Assembly (NCBI GenBank): GCA_019308705.1
Contig: JAFDHW010000053.1
Coordinates: 1 to 10,189 of the forward strand
Source of the DNA: Deltaproteobacteria bacterium
GTDB lineage: Bacteria > Desulfobacterota > Desulfobacteria > Desulfobacterales > Desulfatibacillaceae
Length of the DNA stretch: 10,189 bases
Direction of reading: 5' to 3'
Of the stretch, positions 1 through 5,371 are shown one piece after another. Position numbers and translations under genes: made by a program. The notes under the pieces are model-generated. The model saw nothing but the letters and a program-made list of their open reading frames with translations. It had not been told where the DNA came from and searched no databases. Positions within the stretch are counted from its first letter, which is position 1; every line of letters begins with the position of its first letter.

Positions 1-7
1 CGGCGAG

Positions 8-112
8 CCCGATTCACGCGATAGCTGCGTCAGGAGGCGGTCGCGGTACAAAAGTACAGCTTCCCTCCTCCTTCCTTGCTCTCGCGCGAATCGAACGCGT
101 GAATAATCCGGG
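8..112. repeat. Nested inverted-repeat intergenic element
   Basis: Non-coding structured DNA at the left edge. ATTCACGCG (12-20) is exactly complementary to CGCGTGAAT (96-104), and flanking CCCG (8-11) can pair with CGGG (109-112). Inside this, AGGAGG (32-37) is complementary to CCTCCT (64-69). Innermost is GTAC-AAAA-GTAC (46-57). A second possible right arm, TCGCGCGAATC (82-92), matches the same left arm at 10 of 11 positions, so two alternative folds exist. Nested arms of this kind suit a REP/BIME-like or MITE-like intergenic repeat, or a structured RNA. I cannot tell whether it recurs in the genome. It may also extend beyond the left edge. Confidence 0.45.
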
Positions 113-122
113 TTCAAGAAGA

Positions 123-153
123 GGTCCGGCGCGAGCAGGCCTCCCGCCGGACC
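123..153 (-). terminator. Terminator-like stem after the isomerase gene
   Basis: A perfect 8-bp inverted repeat, GGTCCGGC (123-130) and GCCGGACC (146-153), encloses a 15-nt loop. It lies about 40 nt downstream of the stop of the leftward isomerase gene. On the minus strand the stem is followed by a pyrimidine-rich tract (TCTTCTT) rather than a clean T-run, so it is only a weak intrinsic-terminator candidate. Confidence 0.35.
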
Positions 154-189
154 GTTTCATTCCGAATCATGCACGGGGCCTGAACGGGG

Positions 190-912
190 TTATTCCCGGA
201 CCACGAGGTTCAAAGGCTCGATGACCTTGGGATCCTCGTTGTCCATGATCTCAAGGATGTGCCGGTGGCTGCGCCGCTTGTGCTCGGCGAAGATGCCCCG
301 CTTCTTGTGGAAGGTCCTGGCGAAGGCCATGACCTCCTCCCTGAGGTGCTCCGCGTTGTCGCAGGCCTTTTCGATGACGTGATGCTCCTCCAGCTCCGGG
401 GCGGCCGCCCTGCGGCCGGTCAGCTTCATCTCGTTGAACTTCCATGCCGGCACGGCCTTGGCGACAAAGGCGTCCATTCCCGGCAGAAACGGGATTCCTA
501 GGTCCACCTCCGGGAAGCAGAAAAAGCCCCTGTCGGACTTCATGAACCTGAAGTCGCAGGCGCAGGAGAGGATGGCCCCGTTGCCGAAGGCGTGGCCGTT
601 GATGGCCGCGATGGCGGGCACGGGCAAAAGCAGAAGCTTCTTGAACACGTCGTTCATCCCGTAACAGAAGTCCTTGACGGCCTGGAAGTCCTGTGCCGCG
701 AGCCGCTCCCCCATCCAGGCCACGTCCACGCCGTTGGAAAAGAACTTTTCATCCGTGCTGGTAAGCACCATGGCGGTGACTTCCGTATCCGCCACGACCT
801 CGTCCAGGACCCTGCTCATGGCCTGGGCGAATTCCAGGTTCTGCAGGTTCTGCCCGTTGTTCATCAGGCATAGGGCGACGCTTCCATCCTTTTCCCACTT
901 CACGACAGCCAT
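190..912 (-). CDS. Enoyl-CoA hydratase/isomerase family protein, probably a delta3,delta2-enoyl-CoA isomerase
   Basis: Crotonase-fold protein of 240 aa, close to the usual family length. The N-terminal half carries the oxyanion-hole segment FFSNGVD (57-63) and the second one, AAINGHAFGNGA (102-113). The acidic residue of the PEVDLG segment (E135) matches the second catalytic glutamate of the family (Glu164 of rat enoyl-CoA hydratase). The first hydratase glutamate (rat Glu144) aligns with Ile114. Loss of that residue while keeping the second is the pattern of delta3,delta2-enoyl-CoA isomerases, which move a double bond in beta-oxidation of unsaturated fatty acids. The FFSNG and SDRGF motifs also resemble plant-type ECI proteins. 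I chose the ATG at 912 because GGGAGAG sits 6 nt upstream of it; an in-frame ATG at 942 would add 10 residues without such a site. The gene begins 57 nt after the upstream TMTC-like gene on the same strand, so co-transcription is possible. Family assignment is firm; the exact substrate is not. Confidence 0.88.
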   Translation of the reverse strand: MAVVKWEKDGSVALCLMNNGQNLQNLEFAQAMSRVLDEVVADTEVTAMVLTSTDEKFFSNGVDVAWMGERLAAQDFQAVKDFCYGMNDVFKKLLLLPVPAIAAINGHAFGNGAILSCACDFRFMKSDRGFFCFPEVDLGIPFLPGMDAFVAKAVPAWKFNEMKLTGRRAAAPELEEHHVIEKACDNAEHLREEVMAFARTFHKKRGIFAEHKRRSHRHILEIMDNEDPKVIEPLNLVVRE

Positions 913-918
913 GCTTTT

Positions 919-925
919 CTCTCCC
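919..925 (-). promoter_or_regulatory. Shine-Dalgarno site deciding the isomerase start
   Basis: On the minus strand GGGAGAG is followed by 6 nt and the ATG at 912. It selects this start over the in-frame ATG at 942. Confidence 0.75.
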
Positions 926-969
926 GTGTTCCGTTTCCTCAAATCCGCAAACCGCCTGGCGGCGGGTCT

Positions 970-2868
970 TCACCTGGCGCAATCATTCCGGCCGTGCCTT
1001 CTCTTGGCAAGGGTTTTCCGCACGGCTTCGAGGTTTTTTCGGGCCGCGGGCACTCCCGGCTCCAGCTCCACGGCCCGGGAAAGCCATCGGGCCGCCTCGG
1101 CGGGCCTGCCCATGTCCAGGCACACCCTGCCCAGGTTGTTTAAGGCCAGGGCGAAATCCGGCTTTATCTCCACGGCTTCCAGAAACTGCTTGCGGGCCTC
1201 GGAAAGTCTTCCCTGGCGGGCCAGGATCGCCCCGTAGGCGTTTTTCGCCTCCGTGTTGTCGCCGTCCAGGCCGATGGCCGCCACGAAATGCAGTTCCGCC
1301 AGGCGCAGGTCCCCCTCCCTGGCGCAGGCCATGCCCAAAAGGCAGTGCGCCTCGGGGGAGTCCGGCTTGAACGACAAGGACTCCTCCAGCAAGGCCCTGG
1401 CTTCCTCCACCTCCCCCAGAAGCAGGTGACACCGGCCAAGGTCCATGGATATGCCCGGATTTTTCGGATCCAGGACAAGGGCCCTTTCAAGGGCGCCCCT
1501 TGCCCCGGCAACCCGCCCTTCCTTGAGCAGCACCCTGGCCAGGTTGTGCCACGGGCGGGAGCTTTGGGGATACTTCTGGATGGTCTCCTTCCATAGCCTG
1601 ACGGGCGAGGCGTACAAGGAGTTCCTGGCCGCGGACGCCGCCATGAACCCCAGCCCCGCCAGGACCAGGAGCACGCTCCCCGCCCACAGGGCGGCCCCCA
1701 GGCGGCGCGGGTCGTCCCTGAAAACCAGGCCGGCCAGCCGGTACGCACCGGTGACCGCCAAAGTGACCAGGGCCGCCAGGGGCAGGTACATGCGGTATTC
1801 CCACATGAAGAACGGCAGGGGCAGAAACGACGAGGAGGGAGCCAGGGTGACGAAAAACCAGGCGCCCAGAAATCCCGCTGGTCTGCGTCTGGCAAGGGCG
1901 AAGACGGTGGCCGCGAACAGGCCGCCCACCAAGAAGACGTGGGGCAGGCTGTCGGAGAGGGTGGCGGGGTCCCAGTGGTGGAAAAAGGAAAGCCCCGACG
2001 GCCAGAAGGCCAGGAAAAGGTACTTGGCCACCACGCGGGTTTCGGTGACCAGGTAGGCGCCCGGCCCCCAGGAGGGCACGGGCGTGGCCGCGGCCGTGGC
2101 CCCCCGGGCGACCAGCCAGACCAGAAACACCATGGCCAGGGCCACGAAGCCATATAACCAGGCGGCATCCTTCAGCGCCCGCCCGGGCTTTTCGTGCACG
2201 AACACCATGTCGTAGGCAAAGATGACCACGGGCGCGGCCACCATGACCTCCTTGGCGGCCATCCCCAGGATGCAGGCGGCCCCGGCGCCGATCATCCAGG
2301 GCCGGGGCGCGGGGGAATTCCACCCCCGCACGGCCAGGTACATGGACAAGAGGAAGAAGAACCCCATAAGGGATTCGAACCGCTGGGAGATGTAGGTGAC
2401 CGCCTGGGTGTGCAGGGGGTGCACGGCCCACAGCAACGCGGAGAAAAACGCCAGGTGCACGGCGTGGCGGCCGAAGGCCGGTGCCAGGCGGGGACCTTCA
2501 AGCGTCCTTCTCACCAGGCCGAAAAGGAGCAGGGCGGCGCCGGTGTGCACCAGCAGGTTGAACAGGTGGTAGCTCCACACCCCCTCGCCGGAAAGGGCCC
2601 AGTTCACGGCAAAGGTGAGGTTGGCCAGGGGCCTTCCCCCCACGAACTCCCCCTTGGGCGTAGCCAGGATGCGGCCGATGTCGGAAAGGTCCTTGATGGA
2701 GGACGAACCCAGGATGTTGGCCCAGTCGTCGAACAGGAAGGGGACGGAAAAGGAGTTGGCGTAGGCCGCCACGCAGGCGGCCGCCAAGAGGAAGCGGGCC
2801 AGGGGCAGGCGCACCCCGCGGGGCGGCAGGATGGGACGCACGGAATGGGAGGGGGATCCGTGTTCCAT
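970..2868 (-). CDS. TMTC-like multi-pass membrane protein with C-terminal TPRs (paralogue 1)
   Basis: Protein of 632 aa. Residues 22-415 are about eleven hydrophobic segments; residues 436-605 are five tetratricopeptide repeats, the last ending in the ELEPGVPAARKNLEAV helix. The membrane half has the landmarks of TMTC/GT-C glycosyltransferases: an acidic pair in the first external loop (FDD, 46-48), the HPLHTQAVTYISQRFES block (150-166), an AAKE motif (204-207), FWPSGLSFFHHW (288-299) and WEYRMYLPL (356-364). In animals, TMTC1-4 transfer mannose from dolichyl-phosphate-mannose to cadherins, and GT-C enzymes use an acidic residue in the first external loop. By analogy I infer a periplasm-facing transferase using a polyprenyl-phosphate sugar, with the TPRs binding the acceptor; donor and acceptor are unknown. 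The start is uncertain: ATG 2868 has no visible Shine-Dalgarno site and neither do in-frame GTG alternatives at 2841 and 2814. It is a tandem paralogue of the gene at 3172-5013. A non-catalytic TPR membrane protein is the main alternative. Confidence 0.85.
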   Translation of the reverse strand: MEHGSPSHSVRPILPPRGVRLPLARFLLAAACVAAYANSFSVPFLFDDWANILGSSSIKDLSDIGRILATPKGEFVGGRPLANLTFAVNWALSGEGVWSYHLFNLLVHTGAALLLFGLVRRTLEGPRLAPAFGRHAVHLAFFSALLWAVHPLHTQAVTYISQRFESLMGFFFLLSMYLAVRGWNSPAPRPWMIGAGAACILGMAAKEVMVAAPVVIFAYDMVFVHEKPGRALKDAAWLYGFVALAMVFLVWLVARGATAAATPVPSWGPGAYLVTETRVVAKYLFLAFWPSGLSFFHHWDPATLSDSLPHVFLVGGLFAATVFALARRRPAGFLGAWFFVTLAPSSSFLPLPFFMWEYRMYLPLAALVTLAVTGAYRLAGLVFRDDPRRLGAALWAGSVLLVLAGLGFMAASAARNSLYASPVRLWKETIQKYPQSSRPWHNLARVLLKEGRVAGARGALERALVLDPKNPGISMDLGRCHLLLGEVEEARALLEESLSFKPDSPEAHCLLGMACAREGDLRLAELHFVAAIGLDGDNTEAKNAYGAILARQGRLSEARKQFLEAVEIKPDFALALNNLGRVCLDMGRPAEAARWLSRAVELEPGVPAARKNLEAVRKTLAKRRHGRNDCAR

Positions 2869-2898
2869 TGGGGGCCGTCGGCATGGTTGTCTGGAATT

Positions 2899-3104
2899 TT
2901 ACGGTGATGACGGTGATTGTAAGGGCATTCTCTTGGCGGTCTCAAGGTTTTTTTCCGCCATGGCGAAACCCGGGGGCAAGGACAGGGCCTTTTCCAACTG
3001 CCGGGCGGCCCCGGCCAGGTGCTCCCGCGCCCCGCCGAGCCGGCCCTGCCCGGCCAGGAACACGCCATAGCCGGGAGATGCAGGTCGCCGCCTGGGTGTT
3101 CAGG
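2899..3104 (-). pseudogene. Collapsed remnant of a third TMTC-like/TPR gene
   Basis: This lies in the roughly 300-bp gap between the two intact paralogues, on their strand. Bases 3071-3104 match the DNA encoding the LHTQAVTYISQ block of both neighbours (2383-2416 and 4573-4606) with about 4 mismatches in 34 against the second, and read LNTQAATCISR. Immediately after it, shifted to another frame, 56 sense codons run from 3069 to a TAA at 2899. They read as the end of a TPR array: YGVFLAGQGRLGGAREHL, then AARQLEKALSLPPGF and AEKNLETAKR. These resemble the fourth repeat and the C-terminal helix of the neighbours. About 400 residues that separate these parts in an intact gene are missing, and a stop lies upstream in the TPR frame. 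I read this as a dead copy shortened by internal deletions and a frameshift. Bases 3105-3171 show no clear similarity. Confidence 0.68.
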
Positions 3105-3171
3105 AGGCGGGCGGCCGCAGGGCGGAAAGCGTGGCATGAAGCGACGAATCGCGTTTCCGGAACACGCGCGG

Positions 3172-5013
3172 CTAGGGGCTGGTTTTGCTCCTTTGTTCAG
3201 CCTGCTTGAGGTTGTACCTGGCCAGGGCGAAGCCCGGGGATAGCTCAAGGGCCCTTGCAAACAGCCGGGCGGCCTTTTCCGGATTTCCCAGCAGAAGCTC
3301 GGCGCGCCCGAGGTTGTTCAGGAACTTGGGGTCGTCCGGGTTTGAGCGAACCGCTTTTTCAAAGTGCTCCCTGGCCTGTTCCATGTCGCCCTGTTCCGCC
3401 AAGAGCACGCCCAGGCTGCTGTAGGCGTCTCCGTAATCGGGCTTGGCTTCCACGGCCTTCTGGAAATGGTCCTTTGCGGCCTGAACGCGCCCCAAGCGCG
3501 ACAGGGTGAGGCCCAGGGCCATGTGGGCCTCCGCGTAGTCCGGGTCCAGGGAAAGGGCGGTTTCCAAGGGCTCCACCGCCTGCTCGAGCTCGCCCATGTG
3601 AAAACGACAAAGCCCCAGGCTGATCCAGCCCAACGGCTCGTCCGGGTTCTCCCGGACCCCCTTTTCCAGGGCGGTCTTGGCGTAGGGAAGGTAGACGGGA
3701 GGGAAGCCTTCGTCGGAGAGGCTCTTGGCCACGCACCTCAGCGCGGTTTCGGAGGCCGGCTGCTTGTCCAGGGCGTCGGCCCACAGGGTGACGGGGCTCA
3801 GATACACCTGGTTCCTTGCCAGGGTGCCGGAAAACAGCGCCAGGCCCCAGGCCGCCATGGCCACCGCCCCCAGGCGCAGGGCCTTTTCCCTGGCGGGGGA
3901 GGACAAAAAGCGGACGGCCAGCCAGTAGGCGGCCGCCACCGCCAGCACGCACAGGGCGGCCAGCGGCAGGTACATGCGGTATTCCCACGCCACGAAGGGA
4001 AGCGGCAGGATGGAGGACGTGGGCGCCAGGATCAAAAAGAACCAGGCCCCGGCAAACCCCGCGGGATGGCGTTTCCACAGGCCGTAGGCGGCCGGCAAAA
4101 GAAGCGCGGCCACCGCCGCCAGGGCGGGGAGCACCCCGGGCAGGGAGGCGGGCTCCCAGTGGTAGATGAAGGAAAGCCCCGCGGGCCAGGCGGAAAGCGA
4201 CAGGTAATGGAGGATGACCTCGGCCTGGGTGAGCAGGTAGTCCCACCGGCCCATGGCGGGTTCCGGCGTGGCCGCGGCGGTGGTCCCCGCAAGGACCAGG
4301 ACGGCCAACAGCCCCATGGCCGCGGCCAGCCCCCCGTAGAGCAGGGGCGAGCGCCGGACCGCCTGGAGGGGAGACGCGGACCGGTGCACGAAAACCGCGT
4401 CGTAGGCCAGCACCACCAGGGGGGCGGCCACCACAAGCTCCTTGGTTCCCGCGCCCAGGAGGCAGGCGGCCCCGGCGCCCAGGTGCCACGGCCAGGGCCT
4501 TTGGGACCCCCACCCCCGCACCGCCAGGTACAGGGTCAGCAGGAAAAAGAACCCGGACAGGGACTCGAACCGCTGGGAGATGTAGGTCACCGCCTGGGTG
4601 TGCAGGGGATGCAGCCCCCACAAAAGCGCCGCGAAAAAGGCCAGGCGCGCGGCGTGCCGGCCGAACACCGGCGAAAGCCGCTCGCCGGCGAGCGTCCTCC
4701 GCACCAGGCCGAAGAGCAGAAAGACCGAGCCCAGGTGCACCAGGAGGTTGAACGCGTGGTAGCTCCACACCTCCGCGCCGGAAACGGCCCAGTTGACGGC
4801 GAAGGTCAGGTTGGTCACCGGCCGGCCGCCCACGAAATCCCCCTGGCGGGGAAGCAGGATGCGGCCGATGTTGGAAAGGTCCTTGACGGCCGCCGGATCC
4901 AGGATGTTCCCCTGGTCGTCGAACAGAAAGGGGACCCCGAAGGTGTTGGAATAGGCGACCGCAACCAAAAGGGCCAAGGCCACCAGGGCCGGCAGCAGCT
5001 TTCGGTCTTTCAT
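3172..5013 (-). CDS. TMTC-like multi-pass membrane protein with C-terminal TPRs (paralogue 2)
   Basis: Protein of 613 aa, colinear with the neighbouring 632-aa paralogue and sharing its landmarks: a first membrane helix (about 5-25), FDD (31-33), HPLHTQAVTYISQRFES (135-151, identical in both), TKE (190-192), AWPAGLSFIYHW (275-286), WEYRMYLPL (343-351, identical in both) and a TPR region from about 422 to 593. The first repeat (422-457) is degenerate; the next four are canonical, followed by a capping helix. The inferred role is a GT-C-type glycosyltransferase at the cytoplasmic membrane with periplasmic TPRs. This rests on family resemblance to TMTC proteins, and no substrate can be read from the sequence. 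The start at ATG 5013 is supported by AGGG 6 nt upstream and by the membrane helix beginning almost at once. It lies only 14 nt beyond the tRNA terminator, so it has no room for its own promoter and probably depends on read-through from the tRNA promoter. Confidence 0.87.
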   Translation of the reverse strand: MKDRKLLPALVALALLVAVAYSNTFGVPFLFDDQGNILDPAAVKDLSNIGRILLPRQGDFVGGRPVTNLTFAVNWAVSGAEVWSYHAFNLLVHLGSVFLLFGLVRRTLAGERLSPVFGRHAARLAFFAALLWGLHPLHTQAVTYISQRFESLSGFFFLLTLYLAVRGWGSQRPWPWHLGAGAACLLGAGTKELVVAAPLVVLAYDAVFVHRSASPLQAVRRSPLLYGGLAAAMGLLAVLVLAGTTAAATPEPAMGRWDYLLTQAEVILHYLSLSAWPAGLSFIYHWEPASLPGVLPALAAVAALLLPAAYGLWKRHPAGFAGAWFFLILAPTSSILPLPFVAWEYRMYLPLAALCVLAVAAAYWLAVRFLSSPAREKALRLGAVAMAAWGLALFSGTLARNQVYLSPVTLWADALDKQPASETALRCVAKSLSDEGFPPVYLPYAKTALEKGVRENPDEPLGWISLGLCRFHMGELEQAVEPLETALSLDPDYAEAHMALGLTLSRLGRVQAAKDHFQKAVEAKPDYGDAYSSLGVLLAEQGDMEQAREHFEKAVRSNPDDPKFLNNLGRAELLLGNPEKAARLFARALELSPGFALARYNLKQAEQRSKTSP

Positions 5014-5019
5014 GTCTTG

Positions 5020-5023
5020 CCCT
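5020..5023 (-). promoter_or_regulatory. Shine-Dalgarno site of TMTC-like paralogue 2
   Basis: AGGG on the minus strand, 6 nt before ATG 5013. It starts 4 nt after the T-run of the upstream terminator. Confidence 0.6.
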
Positions 5024-5027
5024 GTAC

Positions 5028-5059
5028 AAAAAAAGCCGGGCGGCGGCCCGCCCGGCTTT
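5028..5059 (-). terminator. Intrinsic terminator of tRNA-Arg
   Basis: A perfect 12-bp stem (5032-5043 paired with 5048-5059; core GCCGGGCGG) closes a 4-nt loop. On the minus strand it is followed by seven Ts overlapping the stem's T-rich foot (5034-5028). This is a textbook Rho-independent terminator 8 nt beyond the tRNA CCA end. It sits directly before the ribosome site of the next gene, so it could also set how much read-through reaches that gene. Confidence 0.9.
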
Positions 5060-5067
5060 CGTTTCCA

Positions 5068-5143
5068 TGGTACGCCCGGCAGGATTCGAACCTGCGGCTT
5101 TCAGCTCCGGAGGCTGACGCTCTATCCCCTGAGCTACGGGCGC
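5068..5143 (-). tRNA. tRNA-Arg (anticodon CCG)
   Basis: All four arms can be drawn. The acceptor stem is GCGCCCG with CGGGCGT (first pair G-U). The D arm is GCTC/GAGC. The anticodon stem is TCAGC/GCTGA around the loop CTCCGGA, giving anticodon CCG, which reads the arginine codon CGG. The T arm is GCAGG/CCTGC around TTCGAAT. The discriminator base is A, and the CCA end is encoded (TGG on the plus strand at 5068-5070). The variable region is short, as expected for arginine. It has its own promoter-like sequence upstream and a strong terminator downstream. Confidence 0.96.
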
Positions 5144-5157
5144 GTTTGGTTGTGGCC

Positions 5158-5186
5158 TCTATAGACAAGATAACCTGAAGAATCAA
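5158..5186 (-). promoter_or_regulatory. Probable sigma70-type promoter of tRNA-Arg
   Basis: On the minus strand TTGATT (5186-5181) and TATAGA (5163-5158) are separated by exactly 17 nt. Each matches the -35 or -10 consensus at 4 of 6 positions. Transcription would start near 5150, a few bases before the mature tRNA 5' end at 5143. A short direct repeat of TCAAGGG lies at and just upstream of the -35 box. Confidence 0.55.
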
Positions 5187-5328
5187 GGGTCAAGGGTCAA
5201 TGCCGCAGGGCAAAAAGCACGGCATGGTTGCCGCGGTGCCGGGGATGAAAATTTTTTTGCCTTTTATTTCAAGGAATTGTAGCTTTAATCCCGCGCCGTT
5301 GCAAGACAAGAGCGCCCGTTTGTTTTTT

Positions 5329-5345
5329 TGCGGGGAAATTCCGCA
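5329..5345 (+). promoter_or_regulatory. Small hairpin in the leader of the 1002-aa gene
   Basis: TGCGG (5329-5333) and CCGCA (5341-5345) flank a 7-nt loop (GGAAATT). It follows a T7 run and ends 12 nt before the Shine-Dalgarno site. It could be an operator half-site pair or a leader hairpin, and chance is also possible at this length. No convincing -35/-10 pair was found for the rightward gene in the AT-rich stretch 5240-5330. Confidence 0.25.
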
Positions 5346-5357
5346 GGTTAGCCAGAC

Positions 5358-5363
5358 GAGGAG
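5358..5363 (+). promoter_or_regulatory. Shine-Dalgarno site supporting a GTG start
   Basis: GAGGAG followed by an 8-nt spacer and GTG at 5372. It supports the GTG as the true start of the 1002-aa protein. Confidence 0.75.
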
Positions 5364-5371
5364 TCGCGCCG

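Noticed and set aside
2876..2906. TAAAAT as a -10 box for TMTC-like paralogue 1
   Set aside because: The best upstream -35 (TTACAA) matches only 3 of 6 positions with a 15-nt spacer, which is too weak to call.
3364..5178. 604-aa open frame on the plus strand, antisense to TMTC-like paralogue 2 and running through the tRNA
   Set aside because: Low-complexity G/Q/R/P-rich translation with no family resemblance. It is a GC-rich shadow of the minus-strand gene and overlaps a tRNA.
5221..5240. Possible sigma54 -24/-12 promoter (GGCATGGTTGC)
   Set aside because: The GG and GC elements are 7 nt apart instead of the required 10.
5220..5256. CGGCA-TGGT-TGCCG hairpin followed by a T-run, as a possible plus-strand terminator
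   Set aside because: The stem is only 5 bp and the T-run begins about 15 nt after it. There is no gene upstream on that strand to terminate.
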